Of a stretch of 64,000 bases of DNA, positions 1-9,078 are shown in pieces. The DNA is from Apostichopus japonicus (taxonomy: Eukaryota > Echinodermata > Holothuroidea > Aspidochirotida > Stichopodidae), in contig NC_092580.1 of the NCBI RefSeq assembly GCF_037975245.1, positions 31,552,001 to 31,616,000 of the forward strand, given 5' to 3'. Each line of letters opens with the position of its first letter. The first letter of the stretch is position 1. Position numbers and translations under genes: made by a program. The notes under the pieces are model-generated. The model saw only the letters and a list, made by a program, of their open reading frames with translations, was not told the DNA's origin and ran no database searches.

Positions 1-116
1 TCAAACATATGTTGTTTTCTTTATTTGAAAGGGGTATCATGAAATGATCCTATAGAACATCACTTTGATGCACGTCGAACGGTTTAATTAATATTTCCTT
101 TGTTTTCATTTATTAG

Positions 117-259
117 GGCAATGATCAAATGGATCGTTTGATGTCAATAGCCTACGCTGTTTCTTGGGCTGTTATTTTGCCCTACTTTGCGGTTGCATTC
201 TTAACTGATCAGTGGAACACATTAAGTAATGGAGAGGAATGCACCAAGCACAATTACCA
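117..259 (+). CDS. TMEM116: TMEM116-like exon (TM4 and start of second outer loop)
   Basis: The acceptor TTTATTAG precedes base 117 and the donor GTAAGT follows base 259. The 143-bp exon is read in the frame GGC AAT GAT and ends with a split codon (CA). It encodes a hydrophobic stretch (SIAYAVSWAVILPYFAVAF) followed by a polar loop with one Cys. It is the first exon of this gene in the window; sequence 1-116 is intron. Confidence 0.8.
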
Positions 260-416
260 GTAAGTTTGTTGACAAATAATCTTGTTACCTCTTGAAATTG
301 TTACGTAAGCAAGTGTAACAGCACATGCGCAGTAGCCTGAAAAGGTATGCAATGTTATGTAGTCTGCACGATGAACAATTTCAAGACATACGCTTTTGGT
401 AGTGCATTATAACACA

Positions 417-456
<40 letters not shown>

Positions 457-3400
457 TGTCAGCTTATTTGCGTATGTGTATTTTTAGCCTCGAGCATTGA
501 TATGTCAACGTGGGATTAATATGCAAATTATTAGAGAAATTTACCTACAGTTTTTAGCTAAAAGCAACACATTCACATATGTATACGAAACGAGATGTGC
601 GGGATATATATATATATATATATTAGAGATTAATAAAGGGAGCGATGAAGTTACAAAGTTTATGACCTCAACAAATGTACGGATGTCTTCGTCGTATTGC
701 ATTGACGGTGCAAACATTAATGTATATTACTCCTTATCACTTTTAATCGCTCATGATTGTACGTTCTCACGCGATGTACAACCTCTAGAGTATAAAATTG
801 CAATTGGGCGCGAAAACGTAAAAGTTGTCGATGTACTTTTTTCTCTAATATCTAAACTAAACCATCATTCATCAAAGGAATATTTTAGAGGACTTCATAT
901 TGTTTTTCGTTCGTTGGTAGTCATTATAAGCTACCGTTTATTATTGCAGGGTATATCCTTCCTTTGAATGCAAAGTTTTTAAGGATACGTCTCTATAATA
1001 TTTAATGTACGTTTGTTTTAATATATATGTCTTTATATGTGTATATATGCATAGTTGTAAAAATTGTCCTTATCTTGACTTGCATTTTTCAGGTGTCTCG
1101 TCATTATGCATCACATTGATGACAAATGCATGGTAAGCAAGGGCGTAGGAACCGGGGGGGGGGCTGGGGCGCCAGCCCCCCCCAGTGAAAAATGTGGAGG
1201 GGCGGAAGTATCATTCCGCCCCCCCGCTTCGCAAGTCAGAAAACCCCTTTTTCATTTCCAAATGAGAAAAAAAATCTCATTTGGAGCACCAAATTGCATC
1301 TAAGGCCAGGTGAAAATACAAAATTAAGTTTACAAAACGGAGTGGGTGTTGAAGTGTGCTATATTGCACCAAATTGCATCTGAGGCCACCTGGAAATGCA
1401 AAAAATTCCAAAGGGGAGGGGGTGTCCCCCTCCCCTTAGACCCCTCCCCCAGGCCGGCCATCAATCTTCAGCCCCCCCCACTCAAAACTACCTTCCTACG
1501 CCACTGATGGTAAGCATTCCTGGTATTTATGTGAGTAGAATGTGATACGTTATGTATACGTTGTAACATGTGACAGTGCTTTTACAAAAAAATGAATGAA
1601 TCGCATTGTAGAGAAAATGTTATGTTATATTATGTTTATTATGTTGTGTTATATTATGTTATGTTATGTTGTGTTGTGTTGTGTTATGCTATGTTTGTTA
1701 TGTTATGTTATATTATGTTATGTTATGTTGTGTTTGACACGTGCAGCTGTGAGGGTGGGATATCTGAAGGTCAAAGGTCATGTGCTTGGATCAGATCCCA
1801 ATTCTTAATTTAAAATCGAAGAAAGATCAGTTCTGCGTTCCAAGTATCATGATTGTCTTGGACAATGTCACCATCATTCAGTACCTTTAATTATAGTTTC
1901 TGTAAATATCAAAGTTATGGTAATGGATATACGCGCATTTCGGAAGTTTTTTTTATTAGTACCTAGTGCAGTAAACTTATAAAATAAATAATAAAATAAA
2001 CTAAAAATATATCACAAAAAGATTGAGAAGTAGATTTTGACTAGTAAAATTGTCAATTAAATCATTAAAAGAAAAATGAAAAGTAACCTATACGTTTGTC
2101 CCTCTTTTTCAGGGTAAAGATCGAGCAGAAAACCGTGGACGAGATACAATCAAAGCTTATTTCTTAGCTGTCCTAATCTCAACGTTTCTTTCACTTACGG
2201 TGAGATATTAAATTAGTTATGGTATATCAAACTCCAGTAGTTTAAAGGTTTCTTTCAAGTAGTTTAACAGTTGACCAGAAAAAAACAAGACCTAATATTC
2301 ATTTCATGATGTCTCCGGGGAGCGATCATTTTTCTGCAGTATTCTTAGTAATTTAAGATAAAATTCACCCAAGACCGAGCATTGGCACGAAAACCCAGAC
2401 AACTTGATCCTCTCTCAAACCCACTCCCACTTACAATGAGACAGTAACCATGAGATTATGACGTCAAGAAAGTTCCTTTCGAAATGGGGAAAGATCGTTA
2501 TTGAGTATAAAGTCATTGAAGTTAGTAGCTACGCTCTGAGTCCATTGTAGATATATAATCAAATCATATGCGAGTATTTCAGGTATTCAGATAGGCTATG
2601 TGTCACTGTAGTAAGCTATGACGTAACCCAGTGGCCATTCCTACGACACCCTCCCACCTAACCTACCATAGTCAGTTCGGGTATTTACTAGCACAAGCTA
2701 CATTTAGAATTAATTAGAGACCTAATGTATGGTCTAAATATGCCACAGAATGCACCATTTGAAGTCTAAACTATCTGGGGAAGACACCCTCCACCACATG
2801 GCAGTCGTCTCCGACCCCCCACCCCCGGACAACCTTTTCATTTATAAATCTTTGATTTGCATCTGAACTCTCCATAAAATGAACGCCCAAACCTAAATCA
2901 GCTGGGGTGGGGTGGTGGAGGGGGGTGGTGGGGGAATTTAGAATTTAGCTCCAACCTGCGCACGTCACTGTATTATGCTCGTGATGGTAAGGCCTTATCC
3001 CTAACCCTGATCACTATCTCAAAGCGTGTTCATAATGGAGTTACAGAGATCGCAATGATTTTAAGTTAATGTAGCAGCATTTCAATTATTGAAGAACACT
3101 TTTTTACTATGATGTTTCACAACTGGCAAATTCCTAAAAACGAGATTTGTAAAAGCTTCCATACCCCGCGCCTGTAAAATCAAATTTGTTGGAGGAAACG
3201 AATGTCATTAAACAACATTTGATCTTCTTTGTATTCACAGGTGCTGTACTTATTAATTTACAAAAGAGTTAAAGAGAAAAATTCTGAAGGAGGTATGGTG
3301 AGACAAGAGCAGCACACGAAAGCTCAATATACCCGCAACAGAGGTATACTACACTGCGCATCATTCGTAGTGTGCTGGTTACCAAGTGAGTTAAACCATG

Positions 3401-6400
3401 GAGGTAAAATGGTTAAACCTATATACATGTGGTCTGTATGTGACCTGTATGTGACCTGTGTGTGGCTATGTGTGGCATGTATGTGGTCGTGTGACCTGTG
3501 TGGTCGTATGATCCGTGTGGGGCCGCTCGATATACGCGCAACAGGGGTATACTACACTGAGCATCATTCGTGGTATGCTGGTTACCAAGTGAGTTTAATC
3601 TAAACATGTGGTATGTATGTGACCTGTGTGTGGCTATTCGTGGCATGTATGTGGTCGTGTGACCTGTGTGGTCGTATGATCCGTGTGGGGCCATGTGGCC
3701 TGAGTGTAAACTTGTGACCTAAATTATTAAAGCAGCATTTTGCGTCCTTTACTATGATATTTCTCAACCTCACTGACTCCACTATGCCATAACGACATAC
3801 ATAACTAGCTTATCTATTTAAATCTTACTTCAAATGGTGGCATAAAAGTCGAAAAATTTGCAACTTTCAACTTTGTTTTTCTCCAAGATATTTTCCGTTG
3901 GGATCCCAATTAACCTCGCCCATAATATGAATATTTAAACACTACGAACGTCATTGACCAATACGTAATCCAACACCAAGCTTGATTTGTGTACAGTCTA
4001 TATGGCACTTGTACCAGGGAGTTCCATAACAACTCCCTAGTTGTGCCAACGCAAAGTCTTGAATCTATTTTTAGCAACGGCTCATAACTGAACCTGCATC
4101 TCTGATTGGTTGAATTCAAACTAGTGGGTTTGGGGTACTGTATGCGATTAATTTTAAATGTGGAATTTGTCGTGGACACTTTTCTCATTCTCTGCAAATA
4201 TCCTTAATTTCACGCAAATTAACGATGTTGGCAGGGAAAAACTTGGCTGATATCTTAGTTTGCTGTTTTGTGATTGATATATGTAAAAAACTCGATGGAC
4301 ATGTCAAAAAAGTAGAAAACGGCGACCAAACGCAAAATGCTGCTTTAACATAGTCTACTCCAATATTAGTATGAACCTTCTTTTCATCATCTTCGGTTGG
4401 GCAAGAGGAGCGGATGTTTTGAACGGGGGGGGGGGGGGGGGAGCATTTGATGGTGCAATGTATATTTTCCCATCCCCGCATGTATTTTTTTTTGTATGAC
4501 TACTCCATTCTTCTTGCATTTAACTTATTCCACACAAGTCCACATCACTATGGTGTTGATACATGACACTTCAGAGTAGCAACATGTTGTTTGCATTTTC
4601 CCGTTTTCTCCTGCCATGTAAGATTAGCCTATCAGTATGTATGAGACAATCATAAATGTTCACGTACCGCCCCACGTTTCTTTCTAATATGTAACGTTCT
4701 TTATCCAATTTGTTACGTTGACTCTTGAAACCCTGTAAGGTAAAAAATGATGACGAGCATTTCTAGTCAAATCAACCCCACCCCACCCGCCACACCATTC
4801 CTTCCCTGTAGATGGGGAGCATCTTTGTATCACACACTGATGAATTAATAGATGCCTTTTCCATTCCCTCTATTATTCAATGATGCGGGTGAGGTGGGTT
4901 GGGTGAGGTGGGTTGGGTGAAGTGGGTAGGGTGAATTAGGTAGGGTGAATTAGGTTTGGTGAAGTGGGTAGGGTGAAGTGGGTAGGATGAATTGGGTAGG
5001 GTGAAGTGGGTAGGGTGTGATGGTGTGTTACTGAGGTTTGTCAGGAAGCTCTTTCTACCTTTATCTGCTATATATTTTTTGTACCCAGCTCTTATCATCG
5101 GCTTCGTGACGTATAGTCATTCAGTGTCCGTCACCAGCCGGCCGGTATATAGTCTTTATATTATGCAAGTAAGTCCAATTTAACGGTCTGCTGTATAGAC
5201 CCCAACTATAGCACGCTATCATGGAAAAGTTTCTTGAGATTACGTAATCGACCTGCCTTGGTTGTAAAATGACCTAATTTGTCCAATTAGTCTGCAACGC
5301 CTGCCACATATTTGTTCTTGTATTAGGGTCTTCGTGTGAACGATGTATGATTAACTAATACACTGTAGACATGTACATATTTCCACACAGTTTAATGAGT
5401 TTAATGTGTTAAGAAGCTATGCAGGCTCATTGTAAATTTTGAGGTCGATTAACGATAAACGTAATCAAAAAACTTCATAGCTATAGCGTGCTATAATTGG
5501 AGCTAATAAAGCAGATCTTTAAAATCTTAACACATCTAATCACTCAGCTTGCGTGTCTATCTTCTTCTTCTCATGTAAAGGACGACGTCGTTGTCATAAC
5601 AAACAAGTTCTAAAACGTTTCAATTCCTTCGCTACATTTGATAAATTGCCGATAAATTGTCGAAGTGTGTTAAGTTATTCGGTGACTGCACATTATAATT
5701 TACATCGTCAAGGAGAAAGTCACTTTCGAATTGATATCACGAATTAGCTCGTTTCGTTATCATTTATTACTCGTAGGTTAGTAGAAATAACGAGGAGACA
5801 AAAACAGTAAGACTAAGTAAATCATGATCATGGAAGGGTACAGGAAAGTTGATGAAAAAGACTTGTCGCAATGTCTGACATATGAACATTGCAAAACTTG
5901 CACTTTCTGTTGTTTCTTTTTTTGTGTTAATTTTTGAAAACCATACGTCTTTGTTTATATGAATTATTTCTCTACCGATGTTGTTCTCAAAATCATGAGG
6001 AATACGTTTACACACATTCCCCTCCCCCCTCCCTTCCCTCGTCCCTCTACCTACAGCATGCCAAATATGTTTCAATATGAACGACATAGACACTCTTACC
6101 AAGGATATGTTGCTCTAAGAGTTAGAGTACCAGCTCCCTGCTCTTACATCATGGAAGTATTACCTGGACTTAATTGTTGTTTCATAAATTTTCAGGAAAC
6201 ATGTAAACATTTTGTTTTGCTTTCTTCATCACTGCAGGCAATACTATCGCCTTCTCAAGGTTTTATGAATTCCATAATTTACGGTTGGTCACGCGCCACA
6301 TTTCACCGAGCGCTTCGGCTACACGTTAATGTCTCACCGTCCCGAGTACCTTTCGCTAATTGGAGGGTTCGAACCACTAGTATTTACCATACGTTCTCTG

Positions 6401-6459
6401 ATCACGAAGCCGAGTCCAGCGACGCAGACTTTAATGCCAACCGTGCTCCTTTAATGTAA
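117..6459 (+). CDS. TMEM116: TMEM116-like seven-transmembrane receptor, 3' six exons (5' end outside window)
   Basis: Joining 117-259, 1093-1132, 2113-2199, 3241-3385, 5089-5168 and 6238-6459 gives 238 codons plus stop, with matching phases at all five junctions and GT-AG introns. In the partial protein, hydrophobic segments fall near residues 8-30 (TM4), 74-98 (TM5), 124-147 (TM6, with CWLP) and 157-181 (TM7, with SPSQGFMNSIIYGW). The TM7 signature (SQG..N..YGW), the CW-P motif of TM6 and a QCLVIMH segment in the second outer loop resemble what I recall of human TMEM116, a GPCR-like orphan membrane protein. TM1-TM3 must lie upstream. The C-terminal tail of about 57 residues is polar. Two of its splice donors have nearby duplicates (see 1507-1514 and 3526-3692). 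I see no clear poly(A) signal. The family could instead be a neighbouring cAMP-receptor-like 7TM group such as GPR157. Ligand and function are unknown. Confidence 0.85.
260..1092 (+). other. TMEM116-like intron 1 (in window)
   Basis: AT-rich intron with (TA)n tracts at about 420-455 and 605-622. Open frames across it have no recognisable domain and look like chance. Confidence 0.7.
418..456. repeat. (TA)n microsatellite
   Basis: About 39 bp of alternating AT inside the first visible intron. Confidence 0.95.
1093..1132 (+). CDS. TMEM116: TMEM116-like micro-exon (second outer loop)
   Basis: This 40-bp exon follows the acceptor TTTTTCAG and ends at ATG|GTAAGC. One base completes the split Gln codon, then 13 codons read CLVIMHHIDDKCM. 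It joins the previous exon (phase 2) and the next (phase 0) without a stop, and QCLVIMH matches the loop preceding TM5 in TMEM116 as I remember it. Its donor lies inside the left target-site duplication of the MITE at 1138-1506. Confidence 0.75.
1138..1506. mobile_element. hAT-type MITE, copy 1, inserted at a splice donor
   Basis: A 369-bp GC-rich block with imperfect terminal inverted repeats: CAAGGGCGTAGGAACC at the left, and CAGTGGCGTAGGAAGG as the reverse complement of the right end. It is flanked by the 8-bp direct repeat ATGGTAAG at 1130-1137 and 1507-1514, as expected for hAT superfamily insertion. A second copy with its own 8-bp duplication lies at 38915-39289. It has no coding capacity. 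It contains an internal direct repeat around GCACCAAATTGCATCT and long G and C runs. Confidence 0.85.
1507..1514 (+). promoter_or_regulatory. Duplicate 5' splice site (right target-site duplication of MITE)
   Basis: ATGGTAAG is an exact copy of the exon-end/donor sequence at 1130-1137, followed by C in both places. If spliced here (GT at 1510) instead of at 1133, the transcript would retain the MITE and meet an in-frame stop ending near 1303, truncating the receptor before TM5. Confidence 0.6.
1616..1733. repeat. TATGT-type pentanucleotide low-complexity tract
   Basis: Degenerate repetition of TTATG/TTGTG units over about 118 bp. It is open in two frames with a biased composition and is not a gene. 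Confidence 0.9.
2113..2199 (+). CDS. TMEM116: TMEM116-like exon (TM5, first part)
   Basis: The 87-bp exon (29 codons, phase 0 at both ends) follows CTTTTTCAG and precedes GTGAGA. It encodes a basic/acidic stretch (GKDRAENRGRDTIK) and then the hydrophobic AYFLAVLISTFLSLT of TM5. Confidence 0.8.
2200..3240 (+). other. TMEM116-like intron between TM5 exons
   Basis: About 1 kb of intron. A C-rich and G-rich patch near 2780-2940 looks like another degraded GC-rich element, but I could not define its ends. Nothing else recognised. Confidence 0.5.
3241..3385 (+). CDS. TMEM116: TMEM116-like exon (end of TM5, third inner loop, TM6)
   Basis: The 145-bp exon follows TATTCACAG and ends at CCA A|GTGAGT. 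It encodes the end of TM5 (VLYLLIYKRV), a charged inner loop, and most of TM6 ending in SFVVCWLP. The final base is the first of a split Thr codon completed at 5089. Its 3' 63 bases and part of the next intron are duplicated in tandem at 3526-3692. Confidence 0.85.
3526..3692 (+). pseudogene. Tandem partial duplicate of the TM6 exon with its donor
   Basis: This segment repeats 3323-3489 with a 203-bp period. It includes the exon 3' part, the donor (AAGTGAGT at 3587-3594) and the downstream GTGACCTGTGTG-rich intron sequence. In the frame of the real exon, the copy keeps GIL, SFVVCWLP and the donor, but the TGC codon for the TM6 Cys has become TGA at 3558-3560. No acceptor precedes the copy, so it is probably not an exon by itself. 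The second donor could compete with the first; because the period is 203 bp, its use would shift the frame. Confidence 0.75.
3731..4344. mobile_element. TTAA-flanked MITE, copy 1
   Basis: A 614-bp element with inverted termini AGCAGCATTTTGCG / CGCAAAATGCTGCT, flanked by TTAA at 3727-3730 and 4345-4348. A related copy in opposite orientation lies at 10972-11613. TTAA targets are typical of piggyBac-type transposition, so it may be a piggyBac-like MITE. No transposase is present; short open frames in both copies are shared only because the DNA is repeated. Confidence 0.75.
4887..5026 (+). repeat. 14-bp G-rich minisatellite near the TM6/TM7 exon acceptor
   Basis: Ten near-identical 14-bp units of the form GGGTGAAGTGGGTA end about 60 bp before the acceptor at 5088. 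The sense strand is G-rich, so the pre-mRNA could form G-quadruplexes here. Confidence 0.9.
5089..5168 (+). CDS. TMEM116: TMEM116-like exon (end of TM6, third outer loop, start of TM7)
   Basis: The 80-bp exon follows GTACCCAG and precedes GTAAGT. Two bases complete the Thr codon, then 26 codons encode LIIGFVTYSHSVSVTS and RPVYSLYIMQ. It links TM6 to TM7 in frame. Confidence 0.8.
5169..6237 (+). other. TMEM116-like last intron
   Basis: About 1.07 kb of intron, AT-rich, with a pyrimidine-rich stretch near 6020-6050. A long open frame reads into the last exon from here, but its intronic part has no recognisable domain. Confidence 0.6.
6238..6459 (+). CDS. TMEM116: TMEM116-like terminal exon (TM7 and C-terminal tail)
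   Basis: Follows the acceptor TCACTGCAG. It encodes AILSPSQGFMNSIIYGWSR, the TM7 signature of the family, then a 55-residue polar tail and TAA. The reading frame is phase 0 from the previous exon. Confidence 0.85.
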   Translation, partial: AILSPSQGFMNSIIYGWSRATFHRALRLHVNVSPSRVPFANWRVRTTSIYHTFSDHEAESSDADFNANRAPLM

Positions 6460-6869
6460 AAAGACGTAGGCGGTCTGTCGTGGGAAACTATAGCAGTAGT
6501 TTCCTTGGGAAATATGTATAGAGTTGATATATAGAATTGCACTGCAGGCAGGCCTGAATATAGGTTTTGGGTGGGGTGTTGGTTGGGGGTGAGGTGGGAG
6601 AGAGGCAATTATAGTCCTGCTGCTCGGGATCAATGAGGGGGGCCTGAGAAGACTTGGAGAGAGTCCGGGAAAATGTGAGATAATGTGAGAATATTATCTT
6701 CTCATTTTCATAATGTACTTCAGGAAATATGAACGACTGTAGACATTTATATTTCTTAAAGCAGATGCCTTTTGTGATGTTTGTATTCTATTTTTCAGTA
6801 GACGCACTCTAGATTCTGCTGCAGTTAAAGCTCTAATTCTACAAAGGTTTGGTACAATTATAGGTATAA

Positions 6870-7070
6870 ATTAGTCGCTAAGATAGGTTCTATGCTATGG
6901 AGGTGTGGTAGGTTTTAGGCTAGCCTTGTGGTGATTTTCTCATATGCAAAGTAAGCGAGGCTAGGTTCGTCTGCTATGGAAGTGTGGGTAGGCCTATATT
7001 AGGCTATTTGGTGGTATTCTCATATGCAAAATAAGCTAGGCTACGTTCGTCTATTATGAAAGTGTGGTAG
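6870..7070. repeat. Imperfect tandem repeat, about 76-80 bp unit, 2.5 copies
   Basis: Units start near 6887, 6963 and 7043 with GGTTCGTCTGCTATGGAAGT-like sequence and share a CTCATATGCAAA segment. Confidence 0.7.
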
Positions 7071-7634
7071 GTATACGGTGACGGTGGCCTATGCGTTGTT
7101 ATTCGTATAAAAAAAAAAAGTAGACAAGATACATCCGCCAAGAAAGTTTACCTTTGAGTACAGGGATGTTCCCTCCCCCCCCCCTTTAAACCCCCAATGT
7201 AATGGCTTGATCAGTAAATAAGAGAAAACCGTTTATCAGTATAAACTGAAGTGTGGTATAACACCGTAACACACGTTAGACCTGTCAGCAGATGCTACTG
7301 TGTAAAAATTACTAACATACGAAGTCATTACTCAAAGGCTGTTTCAACTAATGACTGGTTATGAGTCTAAACAACTGTTCCCATATGTTTGACTAGAAAG
7401 TATTCCTTGTAAAGATGGTTCAAATTGCAGATTTTAAGCGCTTTGCGGTAAAGTGTCATCCACTTTCTTTTAAATGTGGACGAAATTATTGGCGAAACTA
7501 TACTCTAGTTTGTCCTGTCAATCATTATGCATAGGATTGTGTGTTTAGCAGTTTCTGTTTGTAAGTCCTTCTCAGTAGCAGCTGGTCATAAATGTAACAA
7601 ATGTTAAGAAATGATAACACACGTCAGTTTAGAC

Positions 7635-8028
7635 CAGGGTTGTCCAACCTTTTGCAGAGGAGGGCCACATGGAATGGTTATGATGAAGGAGGGGGCCGCA
7701 TGAACCCTACGCCCAATTTGTCGATTTTTTTGCCCGAAGCCCAAGGCAACAAAATGTGAGCACTGATTTATTTTCCTTCCTGATAAAACAGATGAATAAA
7801 GTCCAGCCGCCCGCGCCCCCCCCCCCCCCCCGCTGAGAGTGTCACACAAACTGACCTGTATGCAGTTTTTTGGACCCAGAAGGTTCGAATGATGGATTAT
7901 ATAGCTTCAAATTATTATCAATAAATCTGCTCACTAAAATTTCGCACCGTATAGCATCTCTGGCGGGCCAGACGCAACCCTGCGGCGAGCCGGACTGTGG
8001 CCCGCGGGCCGTATGTTGGACAACCCTG
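7635..8028. mobile_element. hAT-like nonautonomous element with perfect target duplication
   Basis: A 394-bp block bounded by the perfect 14-bp inverted repeat CAGGGTTGTCCAAC / GTTGGACAACCCTG and by the 8-bp direct repeat GTTTAGAC at 7627-7634 and 8029-8036. Terminal CAGGG.TGTCCAA is typical of the hAT superfamily. The interior has no transposase. The unmutated termini and target duplication suggest a fairly young insertion. Confidence 0.9.
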
Positions 8029-8257
8029 GTTTAGACTGATTAACGGGTATTCACCTTTACCAGTTTAACTAATAAAGCCATTAGAATCGGCTGTTCCTTT
8101 AAAAGTAAAAGTGGCTTTTGCAACAGTTTAAAAATACCGTATTTTGAGACATAAATGCAACAAACTAGTAATTTATTGCTTTAAGAAATGTCAACTAAAT
8201 CATAAAAAAACGATCTAACCTTGAAACATCACCGTTTTCCAAGACATAAATTATACA

Positions 8258-8296
8258 CGCTTGAACTTTAAAATTGTCATTATATTTTATATATAT

Positions 8297-8362
<66 letters not shown>

Positions 8363-8383
8363 GACAATTTTAAAGTTCAAGCG
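8258..8383. repeat. Perfect 27-bp inverted repeat with a TA-rich loop
   Basis: Arms at 8258-8284 and 8357-8383 (CGCTTGAACTTTAAAATTGT and its complement) are perfect complements. The loop is about 70 bp of alternating TA. This could be a cruciform or a TA-rich palindromic MITE. Confidence 0.9.
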
Positions 8384-8829
8384 AAGGTTCATTATAGCCT
8401 TCCTCATTACAATATTAGAATAATAGCATAAACGTGCATCATGCCTACCCTTTCGTATACTAGGCTTATGGTTGCATCTAAAATCGCCTCGGGGTAGGTT
8501 GCCATTTTCATTATAATTGAGAGCTAGGACAAGTTGAATGAAGAAAAAATATACACTAATTATATACTTGAGTGAAGAACGTGTGGACTTGATAAGTAAG
8601 TGTATGTTATTGGCAGGTATATTTAAAGGTCGAGAGAGTGGTCATCCAGCCATCCAAACGAAAGCAAAGATAATACTTAGGTTGGTAATAATCGACCACA
8701 ACAAGTTGCAACTTGAAAACGGTAATCATAATGTGCGGATTATGGTACTTAACAAACCAAGACAAAAGACAGGTGGTATAAATCAAACTTTATTAATTGC
8801 AATTTAAAAATTACAATGGTAAAACAGCT

Positions 8830-9078
8830 GTTTGTGTTCTTCAGTCGTAAAAGTGAGTACGAAGCTATACTGCGTACCTATTAATATCAAAATTACTAGT
8901 GCACAAGGTTATACTCCTTACCTGGTTATGGTCAAAATACTAGTGCACAAGGCTATACTTCGTACCTGACTAGGGCTAAATTACTAGTGCACAAATTACT
9001 TGTGCACAAGGTTATACTCCTTACCTGGTTAGGTCTAAATTACTAGTGCACAAGGCTATACTCCTTACCTGGTTATTT
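8830..9078. repeat. Minisatellite, about 45-60 bp unit, four to five copies
   Basis: Repeated core ACTAGTGCACAAGG plus TATACTCCTTACCTGGTTA. Confidence 0.85.

Noticed and set aside
497-967. 156-codon open frame in the first intron of the TMEM116-like gene
   Set aside because: Crosses a TA tract, has no domain, and lies between two well-supported exons of another frame.
3910-4481. Minus-strand open frames, one similar to a + frame at 11244-11468
   Set aside because: The similarity is due to two inverted copies of a noncoding TTAA-flanked MITE.
8195-8407. Open frame rich in Ile-Tyr on the minus strand
   Set aside because: Encoded by the TA tract of the palindrome; composition artefact. The same applies to frames at 57487-57712.
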